From positions 1-37,682 of the forward strand of contig JAILKH010000177.1 in the NCBI GenBank assembly GCA_024693925.1: a DNA stretch of 37,682 bases, read 5' to 3'. Source of the stretch: Lachnospiraceae bacterium (GTDB taxonomy: Bacteria > Bacillota > Clostridia > Lachnospirales > Lachnospiraceae). A program made the translations under genes and the position numbers. Positions 1-7,774 of this stretch are shown here, piece by piece (within the stretch, counting starts at the first letter, position 1; each line of letters begins with the position of its first letter). The notes below the pieces were generated by a model. That model was not told the origin of the DNA. It saw only the letters and a program-made list of their open reading frames with translations, and did no database searches.

Positions 1-2
1 CT

Positions 3-83
3 TACTTTACACCTTTTGCCGGTGTAAATATGCCAAAATATGCATATATTATGCCGGCAAATGAAAATGAAAAAGGTGTCTAA
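3..83 (+). CDS. C-terminal end of an unidentified protein (partial)
   Basis: An open frame enters from the left edge and ends at a TAA at 81-83, giving 26 residues (ending NENEKGV). It lies 26 bases before the next gene, in the same orientation, with no hairpin between, so the two may be co-transcribed. The fragment is too short for me to recognise a family. That it is coding rests on reading frame and position only. Confidence 0.5.
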   Translation, partial: YFTPFAGVNMPKYAYIMPANENEKGV

Positions 84-109
84 GCCCTGATAAAACAAGG
101 AAAAACGAT

Positions 110-595
110 ATGATTAAGATACTATTCATCTGCCACGGCAATATTTGCCGTTCACCTATGGCAGAATTTATGATGAAGGATTTGGTAAAAAAAGAAGGAG
201 TGGCTGACAGTTTTTATATAGCATCTGCGGCTACAAGCTCGGAGGAGGTATGGAACGGGATTGGAAATCCGGTATATCCTCCGGCGAAAGCAGAGCTTAG
301 TAAACATGGCATAGGAGGCTTTGAAAAAAAGCGTGCCGTACAGATTAAGAAAAGTGATTATGAAAAATATGACTATATTCTGTGTATGGAAAATATGAAC
401 GTTCGTAATACCTTGAGGATAATAGGTTCCGATCCTGCCGGAAAAGTCAGGCGTTTACTGGAATATTCCAAAAATCCCAGGGATATTTCGGATCCCTGGT
501 TTTCTGGCGATTTTACAACTGCATATAATGATATATGGGAAGGAATTGATGCATTTTATGAATACCTTATGTATAATGGATTATGCAGACAGTAA
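110..595 (+). CDS. Low-molecular-weight protein-tyrosine phosphatase
   Basis: This 161-residue cytoplasmic enzyme should remove phosphate from phosphotyrosine through a cysteinyl-phosphate intermediate. The N-terminal P-loop is seen as C8-HGNIC-R14-S (the CX5R signature), directly after a first beta strand (MIKILFI). The general-acid loop is DPW at residues 128-130. Length is normal for the family (about 150-160). The ATG has an AAGGAA ribosome site about 8 bases upstream. Bacterial members often oppose a tyrosine kinase of polysaccharide export, but no such kinase or polysaccharide operon is next to it, so the substrate is unknown. Family assignment is firm; physiological role is not. Confidence 0.93.
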   Translation: MIKILFICHGNICRSPMAEFMMKDLVKKEGVADSFYIASAATSSEEVWNGIGNPVYPPAKAELSKHGIGGFEKKRAVQIKKSDYEKYDYILCMENMNVRNTLRIIGSDPAGKVRRLLEYSKNPRDISDPWFSGDFTTAYNDIWEGIDAFYEYLMYNGLCRQ

Positions 596-663
596 TATGT
601 TAGGGTGTAGATGTGTAACAATAATATGATCCAGAGGGATGGATACGGAGGTGTGACAAGTGT

Positions 664-1416
664 ATGTACAGACTGGCCGGGATTGAGGACAGGGTTTTAC
701 AGAGAGTGGTTTCCAATGAAATGGCAGCAGGGTTTCTTAAAACCTTTGGAGTGCTTAAGGCCGAGAGGCATTTGAGTATTGGTGATTTTGAAAGAGGAAT
801 TATAAAATATCTTCTGGAAACCTATTCCGGGAATGATAAGTTGCATGATCTTAGCGAGGAAAGGCTTATCAAGGTCGGAAATAAGATAAGCAGAATGTAT
901 GATGAGATCCTTGATGATGAATTTGAATATACATTTGATGGATTAGGTGAATACTTATTGTTTATCTTTATTGAGCATGCCGGAGAAAATGCATATGATG
1001 TAAGAGAATCGGGATATTTTGACCTGAATGAAAACGTTGAGGAGAATTATTCGGATGTCCCTATGTTTGCTTCTTCGAGCTTAAGTATTAAAGATGAATT
1101 GTATTTAAGGCAATTATTTGAAGAACAGTACAGAGTCATTGCCGGGGAGGAACCTGAATATGCCGCCGAAATCGGAATGGAAGCGTTTATTGATGCGCTT
1201 ATAAAAGCGGGATCTGTTTTCTGGCATATGGGTTTTAATGATGATAATGCGGAGTCATTTATTTTTTGGAATGATGATTTCTTGTTATACGATGAGCCGG
1301 GAGAGGCAGATGATTTGGGAGAATCGGGTGATATACCGGAGATTGTTGAAGAAGGTGGAGAATTTTGTTCAGAATCAGGTTCGGTCAGATTTCGGATAGT
1401 TCCCGAAATTAAATAA
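664..1416 (+). CDS. Acidic hypothetical protein, unrecognised
   Basis: A 250-residue soluble protein that I do not recognise. There is no signal peptide or membrane segment. The composition is strongly acidic, with runs of Asp/Glu near residues 92-97 and from about 200 to the end. The first two thirds look helical. The C-terminal 40 residues are low-complexity Gly/Glu/Asp and end in a short hydrophobic strand. The start ATG is preceded by a GGAGG at about 647-651. It sits 68 bases after the tyrosine phosphatase and 55 bases before an oxidoreductase on the same strand, so a loose operon is possible. Codon use resembles its neighbours. It could be an adaptor or regulatory protein, but nothing in the sequence decides this. 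Confidence 0.8.
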   Translation: MYRLAGIEDRVLQRVVSNEMAAGFLKTFGVLKAERHLSIGDFERGIIKYLLETYSGNDKLHDLSEERLIKVGNKISRMYDEILDDEFEYTFDGLGEYLLFIFIEHAGENAYDVRESGYFDLNENVEENYSDVPMFASSSLSIKDELYLRQLFEEQYRVIAGEEPEYAAEIGMEAFIDALIKAGSVFWHMGFNDDNAESFIFWNDDFLLYDEPGEADDLGESGDIPEIVEEGGEFCSESGSVRFRIVPEIK

Positions 1417-1471
1417 TTAAATCATTAGTGTTTCAAGACCGAAAATAAATGGATTGGGAGGTGTTTAGGGT

Positions 1472-2449
1472 ATGAAAATGGCTATTTTGGGTGCGGGAGG
1501 TATTGCAGGCATAATGGCAACTACGATAGCGGGCATTGACAGTGTGGAGAGTTATGCTATCGGATCGAGAGATAAAAAGAAGGCTGAGGATTTTGCGAAT
1601 AAATACGGGTTTTCCAAATCATACGGCTCATATGAAGAGATGTTAGAGGATGATCAGATCGATCTTGTATACATAGCGGTTCCTCATTCTCATCATGAAA
1701 AATGGACATTGGCTGCTCTTAATGCCGGAAAAAATGTCCTTTGTGAAAAGCCGATGGCCGTTAACGAAACACAGGTCAGAAATATGTGCAGTCTTGCAAA
1801 GGAAAAAGGTTTGTTATTGGCGGAAGCTATATGGACAAGATATATGCCTTCCAGAAAGCTCATTGATGATATTGTCAAAAGCGGTATTATTGGCGAGGTC
1901 AAGACTGTTTCGGCAAATCTGGGATATAAGATAGATATGAATGAACGTATGATAAAGCCTGAATTAGCGGGAGGTTCATTGCTGGATCTGTCGGTTTATA
2001 CACTTAATTTTGCAAGTATGATCCTGGGAGATGATATTAAACGTATTACAGCAAGCTGTGTAATGACAGAGACTTTTGTGGACGGTCAGGATAATATAAT
2101 GATCGAGTATAATAACGGATGTATGGCGAGTTTGTTTGCCACAATGTATTCACTTACTGACAGAATGGGGCTGATCTGTGGAACTGAGGGTTTTGTTCAG
2201 GTTCAAAATATTAATAATCCGGAAAAGATCACAGTTTTTTCTCCTGACAGAAACGGACCTAAGATCATTAAGGAAATTATGGTTCCAAAACAGATAACGG
2301 GTTACGAATACGAGGTGATGGCTTGTGAAAAAGCAATAAAGGAAGGATTGACAGAATGTCCCGATATGCCGCATGAACAGACATTGGAGATAACCCGTCA
2401 AATGGATATTATCCGTAAGCAGTTTGGAATAAAGTATCCGTTTGAATAA
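1472..2449 (+). CDS. Gfo/Idh/MocA family oxidoreductase
   Basis: This 325-residue NAD(P)-dependent dehydrogenase probably acts on a sugar or cyclitol derivative in the cytoplasm. The N-terminal Rossmann strand carries GAGGIA at 7-12, and the family's EKP motif, with the catalytic-site lysine, is at residues 92-94. The C-terminal half is the alpha/beta substrate domain typical of the family (GGSLLDLSVY region). Overall it resembles the dimeric trans-1,2-dihydrobenzene-diol/glucose-fructose oxidoreductase branch, but substrate cannot be read from sequence. A GGGAGG site precedes the ATG. It is the last gene before a hairpin terminator at about 2487-2520, and no clear sugar-catabolic partner lies beside it. 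Confidence 0.9.
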   Translation: MKMAILGAGGIAGIMATTIAGIDSVESYAIGSRDKKKAEDFANKYGFSKSYGSYEEMLEDDQIDLVYIAVPHSHHEKWTLAALNAGKNVLCEKPMAVNETQVRNMCSLAKEKGLLLAEAIWTRYMPSRKLIDDIVKSGIIGEVKTVSANLGYKIDMNERMIKPELAGGSLLDLSVYTLNFASMILGDDIKRITASCVMTETFVDGQDNIMIEYNNGCMASLFATMYSLTDRMGLICGTEGFVQVQNINNPEKITVFSPDRNGPKIIKEIMVPKQITGYEYEVMACEKAIKEGLTECPDMPHEQTLEITRQMDIIRKQFGIKYPFE

Positions 2450-2486
2450 ATTTATTATAGTTAAATATGGGAAAAATAAATATAAT

Positions 2487-2520
2487 AATTCCGGTATTTT
2501 CATATATCGGAATTTTTATT
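2487..2520 (+). terminator. Rho-independent terminator after the oxidoreductase gene
   Basis: A seven-base stem AATTCCG (2487-2493) pairs with CGGAATT (2508-2514) and is followed by TTTATT. The stem is short and AT-rich, so it is a modest terminator, but its position 40 bases after the oxidoreductase stop fits. Confidence 0.55.
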
Positions 2521-2596
2521 TATACGAAAAATCATGTGATTCCATTTGTTAATAAATTATAATTACATTAATATTTCAAAAAATATAATAATTTAC

Positions 2597-2625
2597 AAGA
2601 CATTTGTCACAAAATAGGTTATAAT
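2597..2625 (+). promoter_or_regulatory. Sigma-A-type promoter for the sensor-MFS operon
   Basis: A perfect -10 box TATAAT lies at 2620-2625, with a 4/6 match -35 (AAGACA, 2597-2602) and 17-base spacing. It is 27 bases upstream of the proposed GTG start, leaving a short leader. An alternative TTGTCA (2604-2609) is too close to the -10 to be used with it. Confidence 0.5.
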
Positions 2626-2652
2626 TGACTGTAAATATTGCATATGTAAAGC

Positions 2653-5568
2653 GTGGATAATTTAGTGAAATTTGAACATAAAATAAAAAACAAATTCATG
2701 GGTAACCGTAAAAAATTCATTGATACAATTTTGTTTATTGTATTGGTGATTTTTGTATGTATGGTCATAATCAAGAGAGACGAATTGTTTTTGAAACCTC
2801 AATATGAATTTACAACCGTAAGTGAAGTGTTTGAGGGTCAAAATGATACGAATTATGTAGTAGATAACGGAAAAGAAATAATAAATGTAGTCACAATGGA
2901 TCATACCCTTATTAAACAGATAAAAGGTGGAAGTTATGATAAGTTCTATTATGCCCAGGGGGTTTGTGAAGGGGATGACGGTACATTATATATATCCGAT
3001 GAGTCATATAATGAAGAAGGGATAGTTGAGAACCGGGTTGTTGAATATAAGAGAGGAAAGTATAAATCTTTATTCAGTGTCGGTGAAAAAACTATTTATG
3101 AAATTCAGTATTATGATGGATCGGTATATTTTTTGTGCCGCGAAGATTACGGTTTGGGATTGTATAAGATGATTCCCGGAGAAGAGGCAAAGCTTATCCG
3201 TCAGATTTATATGGGGGATGTACTTAACGGGGCAAGTATAGATCTTGAGAGCGGCGTTGTTGCAATCGCAGTCAGAAGGGGAGCCGTAAGGATTCTGCCG
3301 AAGGAAGCTACAAGCTGGATAACGATAAAAAAAGACATGGACCATTTTATGCCTCAGGATGTTTCGGCAAGGGAGGGAAGAGTATATTTTTCCGAGATTT
3401 ACGGTTCGCGGGTTTGTTGTTTTGAACAAAGTTCTCCCGATGATTATGAAACTATCTATTCTAAAGATGGTATCAAGATCATGTATATAAATGCATATAA
3501 AAACGGAAAAGGTGTATTATGTTCCGATTATTCCAGTTATTATAACATTTCTTATGATGAAACCGGGAAAACAGATCATTATTATGAAAAGTCAGTAACG
3601 TATAAAGGATTTTGGAAAACTGTTATATTATGGCTTCTGGTTCTTGTCTCATTTGTGATCATATGCAGATTGATGAGGTATGTTATAGCAGCTTTGTTAA
3701 AGGTCCTGCATAAGGAATCTTCACTAAGAATGATCGTTGTTTTGATAGCGGTTGTAAGTGTTTCCGGTTTCATATCCTGGTCTTTGCTTTCCGAGGCTTA
3801 TAAGAATGAAGATGAATCCGATATAGCACAAATGAAAATATTTACTGATTTTGTGGTCAGTAAAATAGATCTTAATCTTTTGAAGAATATTGAGTGGGAA
3901 ACGGATTATGAAAGTTCATCTTATAATAATCTCAGGGATTCTCTTAATAAAATGATATTAAATGCATATTCGGAAGGTAAGGATTATTATTATGTATTTT
4001 ATGGGGTTAAGGACGGTAAGCTAAGATACCTTATGAATTATTATGATACGGTAACCTGTGGTGAACCTTACGGAAATGCGGATGTGGAATATTATATGGA
4101 TGTATATAATAACGGAACCACTTATGCGATAAAAAGTCGTGACGCAGACGGTACCTGGTTGTTTATTGTCTGCCCGGTATATGATGATACCGGTAAGAGA
4201 ATAGCAATTCTGGAAATAGGTACGGATTTAAGTTATAGGATACAGGAAAGAAGAACGGATACCATTAATATTCTTATTAAAGTTTTTTGTTCTTCGGCAG
4301 TTGTTTTGATGTTGATCATTGAGTCATTATTTCTGCTTTCGTTTTTTGAAAGAAGGAATAAGGATGAAAATGCAAAGAACAATCCTGTTCAAAGTATACC
4401 TTTAAGGACGATAACCTTATTATCATATGCTACTTCTACCATTCAGGATTCATTTATAACAATTCTTTCGTCAAAATTATATACCGGAAATCTTCCGCTT
4501 CCGGAAGGTGTAGCAATCGGTCTGCCGCTTTCGGTGGAACTCCTTATGATGTCGGCATTTGCGTTGGTTGGAGGCCGGATGACAGATAAGTTTGGGACAA
4601 AGAAGACATTATTTTCCGGTATCTTTATTGAAATTTCCGGTTTTCTGGTATGTGCGCTTTCGGGTAATTATATGGGACTGGTTATCGGAAATATACTTGT
4701 AGGTATAGGGATGGGTATAATTAATGTTACATGTAACATAATTGCGGCTATGTCGGAGGGCCTTAATTCAACTGCAGATGCTTTTGCGGATATAATGGCC
4801 GGGATTCTATCCGGATTGACAATAGGTGCCGGAATAGCGTCATTGTTATATCCTATCGGAGGTAGTAAGATGTCATATATTGTAGCTGCCTGTCTGATGG
4901 TTCCAACGATATTTCTTGTTAAAAATTCCATCAGTATTAAACCGGATGACAAGAAAGAAGCAGCCGGAAGTATTGGGTTTGTCAAATTTTTTCTTAATCT
5001 TAGAGTTTTAGGCTTTTTTGTATTGATACTTGTACCTTTTATGATATCTATTTCCTACAGAGAATATTTTTTGCCGATGTATATTACCGAAAACGGAATG
5101 GAGGAAGGCCGGGTTGGTCAGATTTTTCTTTTGAGCGGATTGATGGTTATCTATATTGGACCTTATATTTCCAATTATGTTATAAAAAGATTCGGAACCT
5201 TCTGGAGCGTGATCATTGCAAGTATTGCAATGGGACTTAACATGTGGATGTTTGTTATCAAACCAAGCGTAGTTACTGCGATTTTGGGAATTTTTATTCT
5301 TTCATCAATAACCTCGTTTGCTTATACCTGCCAGTATACATTTTTTGAACAGCTTCCGGACAGTTTTATGTATGGAGACAGTAAAGCCATGGGTGTATAT
5401 TCAATCTTTGAAAATTTCGGACAGACTGTTGGGCCTATGGCATATGGTGTTGTACTCGGGCTGGGTTACAGAGCGGGGTTATCAGTGATCGGTCTGATAT
5501 TGATCATATTTACTCTGACATATATATTGTTAATGAAATTCTTTAAACAATCGGGATTATTTAAATGA
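2653..5568 (+). CDS. MFS transporter fused to extracytoplasmic propeller-like and Cache-like sensor domains
   Basis: A 971-residue membrane protein in two halves. The sensory half has a TM at about 22-41, an outside region 50-315 rich in short beta repeats of propeller character (GTLYISD, GSVYFL, GRVYFSE), TMs at about 320-348 and 358-380, a Cache-like domain at about 385-530 and a TM at 538-564. The rest (580-971) is a 12-helix MFS transporter with motif A at GGRMTDKFGTKK (640-651). A usual MFS protein has about 400 residues, so this is a real fusion in one frame. The start is uncertain: the GTG at 2653 has no good ribosome site, and Met16 or Val5 are alternatives. It heads a tight run with an acetyltransferase, a SpoIIE phosphatase and a BMP lipoprotein. 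Transport triggered or gated by an external ligand is inference; the substrate is unknown. Confidence 0.85.
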   Translation: MDNLVKFEHKIKNKFMGNRKKFIDTILFIVLVIFVCMVIIKRDELFLKPQYEFTTVSEVFEGQNDTNYVVDNGKEIINVVTMDHTLIKQIKGGSYDKFYYAQGVCEGDDGTLYISDESYNEEGIVENRVVEYKRGKYKSLFSVGEKTIYEIQYYDGSVYFLCREDYGLGLYKMIPGEEAKLIRQIYMGDVLNGASIDLESGVVAIAVRRGAVRILPKEATSWITIKKDMDHFMPQDVSAREGRVYFSEIYGSRVCCFEQSSPDDYETIYSKDGIKIMYINAYKNGKGVLCSDYSSYYNISYDETGKTDHYYEKSVTYKGFWKTVILWLLVLVSFVIICRLMRYVIAALLKVLHKESSLRMIVVLIAVVSVSGFISWSLLSEAYKNEDESDIAQMKIFTDFVVSKIDLNLLKNIEWETDYESSSYNNLRDSLNKMILNAYSEGKDYYYVFYGVKDGKLRYLMNYYDTVTCGEPYGNADVEYYMDVYNNGTTYAIKSRDADGTWLFIVCPVYDDTGKRIAILEIGTDLSYRIQERRTDTINILIKVFCSSAVVLMLIIESLFLLSFFERRNKDENAKNNPVQSIPLRTITLLSYATSTIQDSFITILSSKLYTGNLPLPEGVAIGLPLSVELLMMSAFALVGGRMTDKFGTKKTLFSGIFIEISGFLVCALSGNYMGLVIGNILVGIGMGIINVTCNIIAAMSEGLNSTADAFADIMAGILSGLTIGAGIASLLYPIGGSKMSYIVAACLMVPTIFLVKNSISIKPDDKKEAAGSIGFVKFFLNLRVLGFFVLILVPFMISISYREYFLPMYITENGMEEGRVGQIFLLSGLMVIYIGPYISNYVIKRFGTFWSVIIASIAMGLNMWMFVIKPSVVTAILGIFILSSITSFAYTCQYTFFEQLPDSFMYGDSKAMGVYSIFENFGQTVGPMAYGVVLGLGYRAGLSVIGLILIIFTLTYILLMKFFKQSGLFK

Positions 5569-5583
5569 TATTGAGGTGCTATT

Positions 5584-6144
5584 GTGATAGAGTATGAGAA
5601 AATTAATGTTGAAGATAAAGAGGAAATAATAAGGTTATATGAGGGTTATTTAAATGAAGGTAAAAGTGTAGGGAATTTAATAAATTTATATTTTGAAAAA
5701 GGCCAATATTATGGGTATAAAGCTATAAACGATGATGATATGGTAGGGTGTTTTACCTTTGTAAAAGGTATAGAATTCACTTATCCTCAGCCTGAATTGG
5801 AAAAGGAATTATGTAAAGTGACCCGGGGAGAGCGGGTAGAAACCGTGGATACTTTGGTAGTGCTGCCAAAGTACAGGAGGGCCGGAATTGCTAAGGAATT
5901 GGCATTAAGAAATCTTGAAGGATTGCAAGAAAGAGGTACAAATATCTATGTTGTGGAGATATGGATATACCCTGACGGTTCAATTCCCGCAAGGAAGATT
6001 TATGAAAGTATGGGGGAGGTTGTATACAGTAAGAAGATTCCGGATTTTTACAAAGATTTGTATAAATATGGTTTAAAGTGTCCGATATGCGGTAAACTTT
6101 GTAAGTGCGGAGCTTTAGTAGAGGCAATAAAGATCGATCGATAA
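5584..6144 (+). CDS. GNAT family N-acetyltransferase with cysteine-rich C-terminal tail
   Basis: A 186-residue cytoplasmic acetyl-CoA-dependent transferase. The acetyl-CoA pyrophosphate loop is visible as RRAGIAKEL (98-106), preceded by the strand TLVVLPKY that GNAT proteins use to reach it. The start is a GTG with GAGGTG at 5573-5578. The gene begins 15 bases after the sensor-MFS stop and ends 10 bases before the phosphatase gene, so co-transcription is likely. The C-terminus is unusual: C166-PI-C169-GKL-C173-K-C175 looks like a small metal-binding knuckle added after the GNAT core. The acceptor could be a small molecule moved by the MFS protein or a protein lysine; sequence does not decide. 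Confidence 0.85.
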   Translation: MIEYEKINVEDKEEIIRLYEGYLNEGKSVGNLINLYFEKGQYYGYKAINDDDMVGCFTFVKGIEFTYPQPELEKELCKVTRGERVETVDTLVVLPKYRRAGIAKELALRNLEGLQERGTNIYVVEIWIYPDGSIPARKIYESMGEVVYSKKIPDFYKDLYKYGLKCPICGKLCKCGALVEAIKIDR

Positions 6145-6154
6145 GGAGGAAGAA

Positions 6155-7762
6155 ATGAGATCAAAAGGTTTGGAAAAAAGGATAGTGTTAACACTTGTTA
6201 TACTTATGCTGCTAATGGCAGTCATTATCCTTATTATAAGTACAAATTCGTTAAAAAACAATTATTATAAGCTGTATACGGAAAAAGCGCAGGATATCGT
6301 AAGAGTGATAGCGAGAGAGGTTGACGGAGACTGGATCGGTGAGTTCATTAATACTTATGATAAAGACAGTGAGGAATATGAACGAACAAAATATATGCTT
6401 GATACTATAAAGGATAGTTTTACCGGAATACAGTATTTATATATTTTTAAGCCGGAAGAAACCGGATTTACATATCTTTTGGAAGCGGTTTCCGGAAAGG
6501 ATGATCTTGCTAATATAAATCAGACCGGAGATTTTTATGAGTTTACTGAAAATGATTATAATAAAATAGTTGTTGATATAAAAGAACAAAAAGCTTCGGA
6601 TAGGATCATGAAAGGAGTCGATGTGGGTTATGGAGAGACAATTTCGGCATGGGCTCCAATCTTTGATTCCCAGGGCACCCTGGTAGCAATGGTAGAAGCT
6701 GATTATGTCCTTAGTGATCTTAAACCGGATATGGATAAGCATATGAAAAGGCTGACATATCTTCAGCTGACAAGTATTTTAATGGTGGTATTTTTAATGT
6801 TGGTTGCTATACGGAGAATAATAATTGAACCGGTTAATTACCTTAAGAAAACAGTTGATTCCTATGAACACGGTGTTCTTGATAATGATTTGTCTTACTT
6901 TAAGAATGATGATGAGATCAAATGGCTTGCTATATCCTTTAAAAGCATGACCGAAAGAATAGAGAAATACATTAAGGATCTTACGGAGGTAACTGCCGAA
7001 AAAGAACGTATAGGTGCTGAATTAAATGTTGCGACCCAGATTCAGGCAGATATGCTTCCCAGAATATTTCCGCCATTTCCGGATAAGAATGAATTTGAAC
7101 TTTTTGCAACCATGAATCCGGCAAAGGAAGTGGGTGGAGATTTCTATGATTTCTTTATGATCGATGATGACCATCTGGGACTGGTTATGGCAGATGTTTC
7201 CGGTAAGGGAGTTCCGGCAGCTTTGTTTATGGTAATAGCAAAGACGTTGATAAAGAACAGAGCGATTACAGGTAATTTCTCGGGTCCCGGTGAGGTGCTG
7301 GCTGATGCAAATAATCAGCTGTGTGAAGGTAATGATGCAGAATTGTTTGTTACAGTCTGGTTTGGTATACTTACCATTTCCACAGGACATATCACATTTG
7401 CAAGTGCAGGGCACGAATATCCGGCTTTTTACCGTTTGGAGGAAGGATTCAGACTTGAAAAAGATAAGCATGGAATGCCGCTGGCAACTCTTGAAGATCT
7501 TAGATTCAGAGAGAATGAAACACAGCTTAAAGAGGGTGAGATATTATATCTGTATACCGACGGAGTAACCGAGGCAACAAATGGGGCCAAAGAATTATTC
7601 GGTGAAGGCAGAATGATAAGCTCTTTACAGAAGCATCATGATAACGATATGGAGAATCTACTTAAGAATGTTAGAAAAGATATTGATGAATTTGTTGGAG
7701 ATGCTCCGCAGTTTGATGATATAACTATGCTTGGTATCAAATATAACGGTTCAAACAAATGA
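6155..7762 (+). CDS. Membrane Cache-HAMP-SpoIIE (PP2C-type) serine/threonine phosphatase
   Basis: A 535-residue receptor phosphatase. TM1 (9-30) and TM2 (202-219) flank an extracytoplasmic Cache-like domain (about 35-195); HAMP (about 217-270) and a short coiled linker lead to the SpoIIE/PP2C domain (285-530). Metal-binding and catalytic motifs are intact: EVGGDFYD (325-332), ADVSGKGVPAA (346-356), DGVTEA (469-474) and QFDDITML (519-526). The GGAGG site is optimal, 10 bases after the acetyltransferase stop. Relatives dephosphorylate anti-anti-sigma (STAS) proteins, but no STAS protein or anti-sigma kinase gene lies in the window, so the target is remote or different. The outer domain aligns by eye with the Cache region of the MFS fusion upstream, suggesting related ligands. 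Confidence 0.92.
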   Translation: MRSKGLEKRIVLTLVILMLLMAVIILIISTNSLKNNYYKLYTEKAQDIVRVIAREVDGDWIGEFINTYDKDSEEYERTKYMLDTIKDSFTGIQYLYIFKPEETGFTYLLEAVSGKDDLANINQTGDFYEFTENDYNKIVVDIKEQKASDRIMKGVDVGYGETISAWAPIFDSQGTLVAMVEADYVLSDLKPDMDKHMKRLTYLQLTSILMVVFLMLVAIRRIIIEPVNYLKKTVDSYEHGVLDNDLSYFKNDDEIKWLAISFKSMTERIEKYIKDLTEVTAEKERIGAELNVATQIQADMLPRIFPPFPDKNEFELFATMNPAKEVGGDFYDFFMIDDDHLGLVMADVSGKGVPAALFMVIAKTLIKNRAITGNFSGPGEVLADANNQLCEGNDAELFVTVWFGILTISTGHITFASAGHEYPAFYRLEEGFRLEKDKHGMPLATLEDLRFRENETQLKEGEILYLYTDGVTEATNGAKELFGEGRMISSLQKHHDNDMENLLKNVRKDIDEFVGDAPQFDDITMLGIKYNGSNK

Positions 7763-7774
7763 AAGGTTTGAAAG

